Shown in pieces: positions 1 to 10,758 of a stretch of 44,235 nt of DNA. The stretch covers positions 1 to 44,235 of the forward strand of contig JBBIQI010000002.1 in the NCBI GenBank assembly GCA_037442465.1, in the 5' to 3' direction. The position numbers and the translations under genes were made by a program. The first letter of the stretch is position 1. Each line of letters opens with the position of its first letter. This DNA is from DSNY01 sp037442465 (GTDB lineage: Bacteria; Pseudomonadota; Gammaproteobacteria; Burkholderiales; Burkholderiaceae_F). The notes below the pieces were generated by a model, which ran no database searches, had not been told where the DNA came from, and saw only the letters and a program-made list of their open reading frames with translations.

Positions 1-1
1 G

Positions 2-1054
2 GTGGTGCCGTTAGCCGGCGAAGGCGACGAGATCAACCCCGCGGCGATGCCGCCGATGCCTCTGCCGCGTGAGCTGCTCGAGCGCGGCCGCCGCGCCGCC
101 AAGCAGGCGCTGGCCGCGCAGTCCGACAAGTTGCACAAGGTCCTGGCCGACGCGGGCATCGGTTCGCGGCGAGACATGGAGGAGCTGATCATCGCCGGTC
201 GCGTGTCCGTCAACGGCCAGCCTGCGCACATCGGCCAACGCGTGTTGCCGACCGATCAGGTCCGCGTCAATGGCAAGCCGCTGGTGCGCAGGCAGCCTGG
301 CAGGACGCCGCGCGTGCTGCTGTATCACAAGCCGGCCGGCGAAATCGTCTCGCAGGACGATCCCGAGCGCCGTCCCACCGTTTTCGACAAGCTGCCCAAG
401 GTTTCGGGCGGCCGCTGGGTCGCGGTCGGGCGACTCGATTTCAACACCGAGGGCCTGCTGCTGTTCACCACGTCGGGCGAACTGGCCAACCGTCTGATGC
501 ATCCGCGCTACGAAGTCGAACGCGAATACGCGGTGCGCGTGCTCGGCGAGTTGACCGAAGAGCAGAAACAGCGGCTGCTGTCCGGCGTGCCGCTGGACGA
601 CGGCACCGCCGCGTTTTCGCGCATCGAGGACGCCGGCGGTCAAGGTGCGAACCACTGGTATCGCGTGGTCATCGCCGAAGGACGCAACCGCGAGGTGCGC
701 CGCATGTTCGAGGCCGTGGGGCTGGAGGTCAGCCGCCTGATCCGCATCCGTTACGGCGCGATCCGCCTGCCGCGCTCGCTTGCGCGCGGTCGCTACCAGG
801 AACTGTCACCCGAGTGGGTGCAGGCCTGGATGCACGATCTCGGCATCGCCGTCGACGAGGTGCGCGGCAAGTCCGGCGGCGGGCAGCGTCCGCAGGGTCA
901 ACGCAAGAACCGTGAGCGGTCGGGACCGCGCCAGCCGGATCCGTTGACGAGCACCGTGAGCTACATCGCGGCCGGTGGCCGCCCGGGCGGGCAGCGGCCC
1001 GGAATAGGCCAGCACCAGCGCTTCCGGCGCCCCAAGTCCTCGCGCGGTTTCTGA
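2..1054 (+). CDS. rluB: 23S rRNA pseudouridine synthase RluB (5' end cut by window)
   Basis: The enzyme isomerises a uridine of 23S rRNA (U2605 in E. coli RluB) to pseudouridine. An S4 RNA-binding domain starts near residue 42 (DKLHKVLADAGIGSRR). The RsuA/RluB catalytic motif GRLDFNTEGLL follows, with the catalytic Asp at residue 146 of the visible frame, and then NREVRRMFEAVGL. The C-terminal 60 residues are Gly/Arg/Gln-rich and basic, a tail common in betaproteobacterial RluB that probably binds RNA. The frame is open to the left edge, so the true start probably lies outside the window and the N-terminus is incomplete. The gene stands upstream of rimP-nusA-infB, a usual Burkholderiales arrangement, but a separate promoter follows it. 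RluB rather than RluE or RsuA is inferred from context and the tail. Confidence 0.93.
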   Translation: MVPLAGEGDEINPAAMPPMPLPRELLERGRRAAKQALAAQSDKLHKVLADAGIGSRRDMEELIIAGRVSVNGQPAHIGQRVLPTDQVRVNGKPLVRRQPGRTPRVLLYHKPAGEIVSQDDPERRPTVFDKLPKVSGGRWVAVGRLDFNTEGLLLFTTSGELANRLMHPRYEVEREYAVRVLGELTEEQKQRLLSGVPLDDGTAAFSRIEDAGGQGANHWYRVVIAEGRNREVRRMFEAVGLEVSRLIRIRYGAIRLPRSLARGRYQELSPEWVQAWMHDLGIAVDEVRGKSGGGQRPQGQRKNRERSGPRQPDPLTSTVSYIAAGGRPGGQRPGIGQHQRFRRPKSSRGF

Positions 1055-1078
1055 CGCGGCGGCAGCCCAGCTAAGCCC

Positions 1079-1107
1079 TTGTTCCGACAAGGCTTGGCCC
1101 CTATAAT
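1079..1107 (+). promoter_or_regulatory. Sigma70 promoter of the rimP-nusA-infB operon
   Basis: TTGTTC (1079-1084) is followed after exactly 17 bases by a perfect TATAAT (1102-1107). Transcription should begin near 1114, giving a leader of about 178 bases before rimP. This is the best match to a housekeeping promoter I found in the window. Confidence 0.8.
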
Positions 1108-1113
1108 GCGCGT

Positions 1114-1230
1114 CTACCGAAGGGCTCGCATCGGATTCTGATCGGGTGCCCGTCGGCTGCACGCGGCGCCGGTCATTGGCGTGCAGGCCTGTTGAATCGC
1201 GAAGATGGGCTTTCGGGCCCATTTTTTTTT
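1114..1230 (+). ncRNA. rimP leader RNA (probable transcription attenuator)
   Basis: The untranslated leader between the promoter and rimP holds a first stem CTGCACGC (1157-1164) / GCGTGCAG (1179-1186) with a 14-base loop, then an intrinsic terminator. A terminator inside a leader and before the first gene is the hallmark of attenuation. Leaders of rimP with premature terminators have been described in proteobacteria (established knowledge, recalled, not searched here). A signal sensed by the RNA cannot be read from the sequence; NusA itself, encoded downstream, acts at such hairpins, so autoregulation is an attractive inference. Confidence 0.6.
1205..1230 (+). terminator. Intrinsic terminator upstream of rimP
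   Basis: ATGGGC (1205-1210) pairs with GCCCAT (1217-1222) around a TTCG-type loop closed by a T-G wobble. The stem runs directly into nine T residues (1222-1230). It is the strongest Rho-independent terminator structure in the window and lies 62 bases before the rimP start, inside the transcribed leader. Confidence 0.85.
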
Positions 1231-1291
1231 GGCGCCGCAGTGGCGCAAGCGGCAGCGCGATCGGTCGCGACGATCGCCGGAGCAGTGTTTT

Positions 1292-1867
1292 GTGGCAAGG
1301 GTCGATAAAAACTTGTTCGCGTTGATCGAACGCACCGTCGCAGGGCTCGACTACGAGCTCGTTGATGTCGAGCGCGCCGGCGGCGGGCTGCTGCGCGTGA
1401 CGGTGGACGCGCCGACGGCCGGCGGCGTGACCGTCGACGATTGCGAGCGCGTCAGCCACCAGCTCACACACCTGTTCGCGGTCGAGGGCGTCGACTACGA
1501 CCGGCTCGAAGTGTCGTCGCCCGGTGTGGACCGGCGGCTCGCGAAACCGCGCGACTTCGAGCGCTTTGCCGGCGCGCAGGTTCAGGTGCAGTTGCTGGCG
1601 CCGCTGTCCGGCCGCCGCCGCTTTCGCGGGCGGTTGCTCGGCGTAGCGGGCGCGGCCGGCCAGGAGCGTATCCGGATGGAAGTCGCGCCCGACGACGCGA
1701 GCGCTCGGTCGACCGCTGCGGGGCGGATGAAAGGGCGTGCGCGCGTACAGGCGCGACGCACGGCGGACGAACTGGCGGCGCCGCCGCAGACGATCGAGTT
1801 CGCACTCGCGGATCTCGACCGTGCGCGGCTGGTACCGGTGCTGAACTTCAGGAGCGGGCAAAAATGA
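1292..1867 (+). CDS. rimP: Ribosome maturation factor RimP
   Basis: RimP assists 30S ribosomal subunit assembly in the cytoplasm. The 191-residue product has the RimP N-terminal domain (LIERTVAGLDYELVDVERA, then LLRVTVDAP and VEGVDYDRLEVSSPGVDRRL) and an SH3-like C-terminal domain. It carries a short Ala/Arg-rich insertion around residues 135-165. I chose GTG at 1292 because GGAG lies nine bases upstream and the protein then begins MARVDKNLFALIE, as usual for the family. The frame stays open back to 1205, but that would translate through the terminator hairpin. The stop overlaps the nusA start (ATGA at 1864-1867), which indicates translational coupling. Confidence 0.93.
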   Translation: MARVDKNLFALIERTVAGLDYELVDVERAGGGLLRVTVDAPTAGGVTVDDCERVSHQLTHLFAVEGVDYDRLEVSSPGVDRRLAKPRDFERFAGAQVQVQLLAPLSGRRRFRGRLLGVAGAAGQERIRMEVAPDDASARSTAAGRMKGRARVQARRTADELAAPPQTIEFALADLDRARLVPVLNFRSGQK

Positions 1868-3366
1868 GCCGTGAAATTCTGCTTTTGGTCGACGCGCTCG
1901 CGCGCGAGAAGAACGTGCCGCGCGAGATCGTTTTCGGCGCGCTCGAATCGGCGCTCGCTGCCGCCACCAAGAAGCTGTTCCACGAGGACGACGTCGAGAT
2001 CCGCGTTGCGGTCGACCGCGAGACGGGCGATTACGAGGCGTTCCGGCGCTGGATCGTCGTGCCCGACGAAGCGGGGCTGCAGGAGCCGGGGCATCAGATC
2101 CTGCTGTCGGAGGCGCGCGAACAGATTCCGGACATCGAGGTCGACGAGTACATCGAGGAGCCGCTGCCGAAGCAGGAGGTGACCACCGGCCGCCGCTTCG
2201 CGCAGGACACCAAGCAGGTGATTCTGCAGAAGATCCGCGACGCCGAACGCGAGCAGCTGCTGCAGGAGTTTCTGGCGCGCGGCGACCAGATCGTCAGCGG
2301 CACGATCAAGCGCATGGACAAGGGCGACGCGATCGTCGAGATCGGCAAGATCGAGGCGCGCTTGCCGCGGTCCGAGATGATTCCGAAGGAGAACCTGCGC
2401 ATCGGCGACCGCGTCCGCGCGTACGTCGCGAAGATCGACCGGCAGGCGCGCGGCCCGCAGGTGATCCTGTCGCGCACCTCGCCCGAGTTCCTGAAGAAAC
2501 TCTTCGAGTTCGAGGTGCCCGAAATCGAGCAGGGGCTGCTCGTGATCAAGTCGGCCGCGCGCGATCCCGGCGTGCGCGCCAAGATCGCCGTGTGGACTAA
2601 CGACCGCCGCATCGATCCGATCGGCACCTGCGTGGGCATGCGCGGCTCGCGCGTGCAGGCGGTGACCAACGAGCTGGCCGGCGAACGCATCGACATCGTG
2701 CTGTGGTCCGACGATCCGGCGCAGTTCGTCATCGGCGCGCTCGCCCCGGCGAACGTCAGCTCGATCGTCGTGGACGAAGACAGGCACGCGATGGACGTGG
2801 TCGTCGACGAGGACAACCTGGCGATCGCGATCGGCCGCGGCGGCCAGAACGTGCGGCTCGCCTCCGAGCTGACCGGCTGGCAGATCAACATCATGACCGA
2901 CGAGGAGTACCAGCAGAAGCGGCAGGGCGAGCACGAAGCGACCCGCGCGCTGTTCATGGAAAAGCTCGACGTCGACGAGGAGATCGCCAACATCCTGATC
3001 GCCGAGGGCTTCGCCACGCTCGACGAGATCGCCTACGTGCCGGTCAACGAGCTGCTCGAGATCGAAGCCTTCGACGCCGAGACGGTCGAGGAGCTGCGCA
3101 CGCGCGCGCGCAACGCGCTGCTCACGGAGGCGATCGCGCGCGAGGAGAACCTCGAGAAGGTCGAGCCCGCGATGCTCGAGCTGGAGGGCATGGACAAGGA
3201 GCTGGCGGCCAAGCTCGCCGGCAACAACATCAAGACGCGCGACGACCTGGGCGAACTGGCCGTCGACGAGCTGGTCGAGATGACCGGAATCGACGAGGAG
3301 CGCGCCAAGACGCTGATCATGGCGGCACGCGCGCACTGGTTCGCCGAAGAGGCGGCCAGCAAGTGA
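1864..3366 (+). CDS. nusA: Transcription termination/antitermination factor NusA
   Basis: NusA binds RNA polymerase and nascent RNA and controls pausing, termination and antitermination. The 500-residue protein shows the usual order: an N-terminal polymerase-binding domain (MSREILLLVDALAREKNV), an S1 domain at about 137-200 (SGTIKRMDKGDAIVEI), KH1 near 255 (CVGMRGSRVQAVTNEL), KH2 near 323 (AIGRGGQNVRLASELTGW), and two acidic helix-hairpin-helix repeats from about 365 to the end. The length is normal for betaproteobacteria. The ATG overlaps the rimP stop by four bases. Its product could act on the terminator in its own operon leader. Confidence 0.98.
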   Translation: MSREILLLVDALAREKNVPREIVFGALESALAAATKKLFHEDDVEIRVAVDRETGDYEAFRRWIVVPDEAGLQEPGHQILLSEAREQIPDIEVDEYIEEPLPKQEVTTGRRFAQDTKQVILQKIRDAEREQLLQEFLARGDQIVSGTIKRMDKGDAIVEIGKIEARLPRSEMIPKENLRIGDRVRAYVAKIDRQARGPQVILSRTSPEFLKKLFEFEVPEIEQGLLVIKSAARDPGVRAKIAVWTNDRRIDPIGTCVGMRGSRVQAVTNELAGERIDIVLWSDDPAQFVIGALAPANVSSIVVDEDRHAMDVVVDEDNLAIAIGRGGQNVRLASELTGWQINIMTDEEYQQKRQGEHEATRALFMEKLDVDEEIANILIAEGFATLDEIAYVPVNELLEIEAFDAETVEELRTRARNALLTEAIAREENLEKVEPAMLELEGMDKELAAKLAGNNIKTRDDLGELAVDELVEMTGIDEERAKTLIMAARAHWFAEEAASK

Positions 3367-3430
3367 TGGACGGCCGCTGACGGGAAAACGCGCAGGGCCG
3401 AAGCAAACAAGCAGCGAGGGAAGATCATCT

Positions 3431-6160
3431 ATGCCTAGCAACACCGTTTCCCAGTTCGCCGCGGAACTGAAGGTTCCGCCGCAACTGCTGCTCGAACAAC
3501 TGCGCGCCGCCGGCGTCAACAAGAAGGCCGAGGGCGACACGCTGACCGAAGAGGACAAGGCGCGTCTGCTGGAGTCGCTGCGCAAGGCGCACGGCGCCGA
3601 GGCGCCGGAGAAGAAGAAGATCACGCTGACGCGCAAGCAGACCACCGAGATCAAGCAGGCCGACGGCAGCGGACGGGCACGCACGATCCAGGTCGAGGTG
3701 CGCAAGAAGCGCGTCTTCGTCAAGCGTGACGAAGCGGCCGTGGCCGAACCCGAGGCGGCGCCGACAGTCGCGCCGGCCGCGCCCGTGATCGATGCCGCCG
3801 AACTGGCCAAGCGCGAGGAGGAGGCGCGCCGTGCGGCCGAGCTGGTCGCGCGCCAGATGGCCGAGGCCAAGGAGCGCGCCGAACGCGCGCAGCGCGAGGT
3901 GCAGGAGGCGCAGCGGCAGGAGCAGGAAACGCTCGAAGCGGCCAAGCAGCGCGAGGCCGCGGCCAATGCCGAGGTCGAGCGCATCCGCGCCGAGCAGCGC
4001 GCCGCCGACGAAGCCGCGAAGCAGGCGCAGCTCGCGCAGGAGCGTGCGCGCCGCGCGGTGGAGGAAGAGGTCGCCGCGATCAAGAGCATGATGTCGGCGC
4101 CGAAAAAGGTGCTGAAGGCACCGACCACCGAAGGCACCCTGCACAAGCCGGCGGCCAAGGCGGAAGCGAAGCCGGCCGAAGCGAAGAAGGAGGAGAAAAA
4201 GCCCGGCGTCAAGGAAGTCAAGTCGGGCAAGCTCGCGTCGAGCTGGTCCGAGGATGCGGCCAAGAAGCGCGCGCTGAAAACGCGCGGCGACACCTCCGGC
4301 GGGGCGGCGGGCTGGCGCGGCCCGAAGGGCCGCAGCCGGCACGGCCGCGACGAGCGTGGAGAAGAGCGCGCGGCGGTCGCCGCACCTGCCGAGCCGATCG
4401 TGCGCGAAATCAGCGTGCCGGAAACCATTACGGTGGCCGATCTCGCCCACAAGATGGCGGTCAAGGCCTCCGAAGTCATCAAGGTGCTGATGAAACTTGG
4501 CCAGATGGTGACGATCAACCAGGTGCTCGACCAGGAAACCGCGATGATCGTCGTTACCGAGCTGGGGCATAACCCGGTCGCGGCCAAACTCGATTCGCCC
4601 GAAGCGCTGCTCGCCGAGACGGCAGCCGGTGCTGCGGCCGAAGCGGTGGCCGAACCGCGCCCGCCGGTGGTCACGATCATGGGCCACGTCGATCACGGCA
4701 AGACGTCGTTGCTCGACTACATCCGCCGCACCAAGGTCGCGGCCGGGGAAGCGGGCGGCATCACGCAGCACATCGGCGCGTACCACGTGCAGACGCCGCG
4801 CGGCATCGTCACCTTCCTCGACACCCCGGGTCACGAGGCATTCACCGCGATGCGCGCGCGGGGTGCGAAGGCCACCGACATCGTCGTGCTGGTGGTCGCC
4901 GCCGACGACGGCGTGATGCCGCAGACCAAGGAAGCCATCGCGCACGCCAAGGCCGCCGGTGTTCCGCTGGTCGTCGCATTGAACAAGATCGACAAGCCCG
5001 AGGCCAACCCCGAGCGCGTCAAGCAGGAGCTCGTCGCCGAAGGCGTGGTACCCGAGGAGTACGGCGGCGACTCGCCGTTCTGCCCGGTGTCGGCCAAGAC
5101 CGGCAAGGGCATCGACGAGCTGCTCGAAAACGTGCTGTTGCAGGCCGAAGTGCTCGAGCTCAAGGCGGTCCGCAACGGACCCGCCAAAGGGCTGATCATC
5201 GAATCGCGGCTCGACAAGGGGCGCGGCCCGGTGGCCACCGTGCTGGTGCAAAGCGGCACGCTCAAGCGCGGCGATGTCGTGCTCGCCGGTGCGTGCTTCG
5301 GACGCGTGCGTGCGATGCTCGACGAGAACGGCAAGGCGATCCAGGAGGCCGGGCCTTCGATCCCGGTCGAGATCGTCGGCCTGTCGGACGTGCCTGCCGC
5401 GGGCGATGAGCTGATCGTGCTCGGCGACGAGCGCAAGGCGCGCGAGATCGCGCTGTATCGCCAGGGCAAGTTCCGCGACACCAAGCTGGCCAAACAGCAG
5501 GCCGCCAAGCTCGAGAACATGTTCGAGCAGATGGGCGAAGGCCAGGTGCGCACGCTGCCGCTGATCATCAAGGCCGACGTGCAGGGCTCGCAGGAGGCGC
5601 TAGTGCACGCGCTGACCAAGCTGTCGACCGACGAGGTCAAGGTGCAGGTCGTGCACGCGCAGGTCGGCGGGATCACCGAAAGCGACGTCAACCTCGCGCT
5701 CGCCAGCAAGGCCGTGATCATCGGCTTCAACGTGCGCGCCGATCAACAGGCGCGCAAGCTCGCCGAGAGCAACGGCATCCAGATCCGCTACTACAACATC
5801 ATCTACGACGCGGTCGACGACGTGAAGGCTGCGCTGTCCGGCCTGCTGGCACCCGAGCAGCGCGAACAGGTGCTGGGGCTCGTGGAGATCCGGCAGATCT
5901 TCCGCGTGCCCAAGGTCGGCGTGGTGGCCGGATGCATGGTGCTCGACGGCGTGGTCAAGCGCACCGCGAATGCGCGCCTGCTGCGCGACAACGTGGTGAT
6001 CTGGACCGGCGAGCTGTCGTCGCTGAAGCGCTTCAAGGACGACGTCAAGGAAGTCAAGGCCGGTTTCGAGTGCGGTCTGTCGCTGAAGGGCTACGACGAC
6101 ATCAAGGAAGGCGACCAGCTCGAGATCTTCGAGGTGCAGGTAGTCGCGCGCACGCTGTAG
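3431..6160 (+). CDS. infB: Translation initiation factor IF-2
   Basis: IF-2 is the GTPase that brings fMet-tRNA to the 30S subunit and promotes subunit joining. The 909-residue protein has an IF2_N domain at the start (SQFAAELKVPPQLLLEQL), a long Lys/Glu/Ala-rich linker with a coiled-coil character (about 115-330), and a second IF2_N-like module near 320-375. The G domain follows with G1 GHVDHGKT at 418-425, DTPGHEAF, and NKID near 517, and then domains II-IV. It begins 64 bases after nusA behind a GAGGGAAG ribosome-binding site. Nothing looks unusual. Confidence 0.98.
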   Translation: MPSNTVSQFAAELKVPPQLLLEQLRAAGVNKKAEGDTLTEEDKARLLESLRKAHGAEAPEKKKITLTRKQTTEIKQADGSGRARTIQVEVRKKRVFVKRDEAAVAEPEAAPTVAPAAPVIDAAELAKREEEARRAAELVARQMAEAKERAERAQREVQEAQRQEQETLEAAKQREAAANAEVERIRAEQRAADEAAKQAQLAQERARRAVEEEVAAIKSMMSAPKKVLKAPTTEGTLHKPAAKAEAKPAEAKKEEKKPGVKEVKSGKLASSWSEDAAKKRALKTRGDTSGGAAGWRGPKGRSRHGRDERGEERAAVAAPAEPIVREISVPETITVADLAHKMAVKASEVIKVLMKLGQMVTINQVLDQETAMIVVTELGHNPVAAKLDSPEALLAETAAGAAAEAVAEPRPPVVTIMGHVDHGKTSLLDYIRRTKVAAGEAGGITQHIGAYHVQTPRGIVTFLDTPGHEAFTAMRARGAKATDIVVLVVAADDGVMPQTKEAIAHAKAAGVPLVVALNKIDKPEANPERVKQELVAEGVVPEEYGGDSPFCPVSAKTGKGIDELLENVLLQAEVLELKAVRNGPAKGLIIESRLDKGRGPVATVLVQSGTLKRGDVVLAGACFGRVRAMLDENGKAIQEAGPSIPVEIVGLSDVPAAGDELIVLGDERKAREIALYRQGKFRDTKLAKQQAAKLENMFEQMGEGQVRTLPLIIKADVQGSQEALVHALTKLSTDEVKVQVVHAQVGGITESDVNLALASKAVIIGFNVRADQQARKLAESNGIQIRYYNIIYDAVDDVKAALSGLLAPEQREQVLGLVEIRQIFRVPKVGVVAGCMVLDGVVKRTANARLLRDNVVIWTGELSSLKRFKDDVKEVKAGFECGLSLKGYDDIKEGDQLEIFEVQVVARTL

Positions 6161-6420
6161 GAAGGATCGATCAAGCACGCCAGACAAGAGGAGCACGGGC
6201 AACCGCAGGGGCAGACCGGCTCGCTGCGGTTCGCTCTTCCTCCGAGAAGGCATGCGGAATGCGTCGCGGGCGGGTCGCTGGCCAAGCGGCGGCAGCCGCC
6301 GGGCCGAGACGTAACAGGTAGACAGGCGAGGCCCGAGCACCGCGCAGCGACGCCAGCGGGCCGCGCGGTAGAAAGATTCACGCCTTCCGAGTTCTGCGTT
6401 TTTCCGTGGTGAGTTCCAAG

Positions 6421-6795
6421 ATGACCCGAAGCGGCAAGAAACCCCAGCGCGGCCAGCGCATCGCCGACCAGATCCAGCGCGATCTGGCGGAACTCATCCA
6501 GCGCGAGATTCCCGTGTCGCGCGCGGGACTGGTCACCGTCAGCGGCGTGGAGATCACGCCGGACTACGCGCACGCGAAGGTCTACTTCACCGTGCTCGGC
6601 GCGGAACCCGAAATCGCGGCGAAGCTGCTCAACGACAAGGCGGGCTACTTCCACTCCGTGTTGTTCAAGCGACTGCAGATCCATACGGTGCCGGCGCTGA
6701 AGTTCGTCCACGACGCTTCAGTCGAGAAGGGCTTCGAGATCGACAAGCTGATCGCCGACGCCGTCGCGCCCGATTCGCAGAAGCCGAAGGGATGA
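6421..6795 (+). CDS. rbfA: 30S ribosome-binding factor RbfA
   Basis: RbfA is a cold-shock assembly factor for the 30S subunit acting at the 5' helix of 16S rRNA. The 124-residue protein shows the KH-like fold signature: RIADQIQRDLAELIQREI, then VTVSGVEITPDYAHAKVYFTVL. I prefer ATG at 6421, preceded by GGTGAG at 6408-6413; a GTG at 6406 would add five residues. The 260 bases between infB and rbfA (6161-6420) hold no gene I can support and no terminator. They contain a short GC-rich inverted repeat only, so the operon may read through. Confidence 0.95.
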   Translation: MTRSGKKPQRGQRIADQIQRDLAELIQREIPVSRAGLVTVSGVEITPDYAHAKVYFTVLGAEPEIAAKLLNDKAGYFHSVLFKRLQIHTVPALKFVHDASVEKGFEIDKLIADAVAPDSQKPKG

Positions 6796-6802
6796 GGCCG
6801 CC

Positions 6803-7711
6803 GTGCCCGCACGACGCAAGGGCGACGCCGTCGACGGCGTCCTGCTGCTCGACAAACCGGGCGGCATCAGCAGCAACCTGGCGCTGCAGAAGGCGCGCCG
6901 GCTGCTGAACGCGGCCAAGGCCGGCCATACCGGCACGCTCGATCCGCTCGCCACCGGGCTGCTCGCGCTCGCGTTCGGCGAAGCGACCAAGTTCGCCGCC
7001 GATCTGCTCGAAGCCGACAAGGCGTACGAGGCCACACTCGCGCTCGGCGTGCGCACGAGCACCGCCGACGCCGAGGGCACGGTGATCGAAACGCGACCGG
7101 TCGCGGTCACCCGCGCGCAGCTTGCGGCGGTGCTGGCGCGCTTTGTCGGCACGATCCGGCAGACGCCGCCGATGCACTCGGCGCTCAAACGCGACGGCCG
7201 GCCGCTATACGACTACGCGCAGCGCGGCATCGAAGTCGAGCGCGCACCGCGCAGCGTGCGCATCGAGCGGCTCGAACTGCTCGACTTCGACGGCACCCGG
7301 GCGCGTGTTGCGGTCGCTTGCAGCAAGGGTACCTACGTGCGCACGCTCGCCGAGGACATCGGTGCGGCGCTCGGCTGCGGCGCGCATCTGGGCGCGCTGC
7401 GGCGCACGCGCGTGGGTGCGCTGACGGTCGAGCGCGCCGTCACGCTCGCCGCGCTCAAGGCGATGCCGGCCGCGGTGCGGCGCGAATGGTTGCTGCCGGT
7501 CGATACGCTGCTGGCGGGTGTGCCGCGCGTCGACCTCGGGCAGCGGCAGGCGGCGCTGTTCGTGCACGGCGGCCAGCTCGACCTCGGGGTGCCGCCGCAA
7601 GGCCCCGGGCGCCGGCGCGTCTACGGCCCGAACGAAAGACTGCTCGGCCTGGCCGAGCTGGACGAACGCGGCATGCTGAATCCGCGCCGATTGATTGCCA
7701 TCGCCGACTGA
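6803..7711 (+). CDS. truB: tRNA pseudouridine(55) synthase TruB
   Basis: TruB converts U55 of the tRNA T-loop to pseudouridine. The catalytic Asp is residue 47 in the motif GHTGTLDPLATGLL, and the family motifs KAYEATLALGVRT and SKGTYVRTLAEDIG follow. The 302-residue length is normal and the C-terminal part fits the TruB PUA-like domain. It starts at GTG 6803 behind GAGG, seven bases after the rbfA stop, so it is co-transcribed with rbfA. Confidence 0.97.
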   Translation: MPARRKGDAVDGVLLLDKPGGISSNLALQKARRLLNAAKAGHTGTLDPLATGLLALAFGEATKFAADLLEADKAYEATLALGVRTSTADAEGTVIETRPVAVTRAQLAAVLARFVGTIRQTPPMHSALKRDGRPLYDYAQRGIEVERAPRSVRIERLELLDFDGTRARVAVACSKGTYVRTLAEDIGAALGCGAHLGALRRTRVGALTVERAVTLAALKAMPAAVRREWLLPVDTLLAGVPRVDLGQRQAALFVHGGQLDLGVPPQGPGRRRVYGPNERLLGLAELDERGMLNPRRLIAIAD

Positions 7712-7728
7712 TCCGCTGGCCGACCTGG

Positions 7729-7748
7729 CCCGCCGCGGAAACGGCGGG
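7729..7748 (+). other. GC-rich hairpin between truB and typA
   Basis: A perfect 7-bp stem (7729-7735 with 7742-7748) closes a six-base loop CGGAAA, 18 bases after truB and 43 bases before typA. There is no T tract, so it is not a standard intrinsic terminator. It may be a processing or pausing site between the two genes. Confidence 0.35.
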
Positions 7749-7790
7749 GCGGGTCGAGGTAAGCGGCTCGGCACGACAGGAACTGCCTCC

Positions 7791-9623
<1,833 letters not shown>

Positions 9624-9716
9624 CAGGCGCCGAGGGCCGAGTCGACCACGCTGACCCGGGCAACGCGCAAGCCGGGGGTCGGACCGACGAAGGATCTGCG
9701 TGCGCTCGCCGTCTCC

Positions 9717-10646
9717 ATGCTGAATGTCCCTGCCTCGCTGGACGTCGAATCCGAGCGACGCGCACATCGGCGCGCGCTGGCGCTGATGGTCGCCGCGCCG
9801 GTGCTGTGGAGCATCGCCGGCGTGGTCACGCGCCATCTGTCGGCCGAGCTGCAGCAGCACGGCCGGTTCGAAATCACGCTTTGGCGCAGCTTCTTCGCGG
9901 CGCTGTTCGTCGGCGGCTATCTTGCCTTGTTCAAGCGCGACCTGGCCGGCAGCCTCAAGCGCGCCGGCGGCGCCGGGCTGCTGTCGGGACTGATGTGGAG
10001 TGCGATGTTTTGCTGCTTCATGCTCGCGCTGACGTTGACCACGGTCGCCAACACGCTGATCGTGCTGGCGGTCGCTCCGCTGGCGACGACTTTGCTGGCG
10101 TGGGTGGTCCTGCGCACGCCCGTGCCGACGCGCACCTGGGTCGCCATCGGCGTTGCGATGCTCGGCATCGGCTGGATGTTCGCAGACGGGCTGAGGCTGG
10201 ACGCAGGCGGACATCTGGCCGGCATGGCGGTCGCCTTCGGCGTTCCGCTGGCCTCGGCGATCAACGTGGTGACGCTGAAGAAGCGCGGCCAGTCGGTCGA
10301 TCTGATTCCCGCCGTGTTCGTCGGTGCGGTGCTGTCGGTCGTGCTGATGCTTCCGTTGGCGCTGCCGATGCGCGCCGAGCCGCGCGACATGGTGCTGTTG
10401 GCGCTGCTCGGGTTCTTCCAGCTCGGGCTGCCCTGCATGCTGATGGTCGCCGCCGCCCGCCACCTGTCCGCCGCCGAGGTCGCGCTGTTGGCGCTGCTGG
10501 AGGTGCTGCTTGGCCCGCTGTGGGCCTGGATCGGCGCGGGCGAAGTGCCGGCGCGCTCGACGCTGGCCGGCGGCGCCGTCGTACTGGCTGCGCTCGCGTT
10601 CAACGAGCTTACCCGCCCGGGCGGGGCGACGCGTCTCAGGTCATGA
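9717..10646 (+). CDS. EamA/DMT-superfamily membrane transporter
   Basis: This is a 309-residue inner-membrane protein with about ten predicted membrane segments in two EamA repeats, roughly residues 20-150 and 160-300. Visible family marks include APVLWSIAGVVTRHL near the start, FRSFFAAL-like helix 2 (LWRSFFAALFVGGYLAL), and ALLEVLLGPLWAWIGAGE near the end. The family exports metabolites and amino acids, but the substrate cannot be assigned. The ATG at 9717 follows typA by 93 bases, with no terminator seen between them. Confidence 0.88.
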   Translation: MLNVPASLDVESERRAHRRALALMVAAPVLWSIAGVVTRHLSAELQQHGRFEITLWRSFFAALFVGGYLALFKRDLAGSLKRAGGAGLLSGLMWSAMFCCFMLALTLTTVANTLIVLAVAPLATTLLAWVVLRTPVPTRTWVAIGVAMLGIGWMFADGLRLDAGGHLAGMAVAFGVPLASAINVVTLKKRGQSVDLIPAVFVGAVLSVVLMLPLALPMRAEPRDMVLLALLGFFQLGLPCMLMVAAARHLSAAEVALLALLEVLLGPLWAWIGAGEVPARSTLAGGAVVLAALAFNELTRPGGATRLRS

Positions 10647-10746
10647 CAGGTGCGCGAGGTCCGGCGCGCCACGCATCGCCGGCTGCCCGAGCGATCGTCG
10701 GGCGGGCCGCGCGCCGGCGCGGGCCGGACGTGGGACGTCGATCGGC

Positions 10747-10752
10747 TAAGCT
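10747..10752 (+). promoter_or_regulatory. -10-like hexamer directly before the DUF2189 gene
   Basis: TAAGCT lies six bases before the ATG at 10759, so transcription would begin at or next to the start codon. No good -35 hexamer is visible. The assignment rests on position and resemblance to similar sites before other genes of the window. Confidence 0.3.
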
Positions 10753-10758
10753 CGCGCC

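Noticed and set aside
1205..1291. Upstream start of rimP at ATG 1206-region, 29 codons longer
   Set aside because: It would translate through the terminator hairpin and has no ribosome-binding site; GTG 1292 has GGAG and gives the family N-terminus.
1582..5251. Long open frames on the minus strand opposite nusA and infB
   Set aside because: They are Arg/Ser/Ala-rich or His/Leu/Gly-rich, carry no domain, and lie wholly opposite well-supported genes; they are a by-product of high GC codon use.
6161..6420. A small gene or RNA between infB and rbfA
   Set aside because: No frame has a plausible start and composition, and no stable RNA pattern beyond a short GC-rich inverted repeat was seen.
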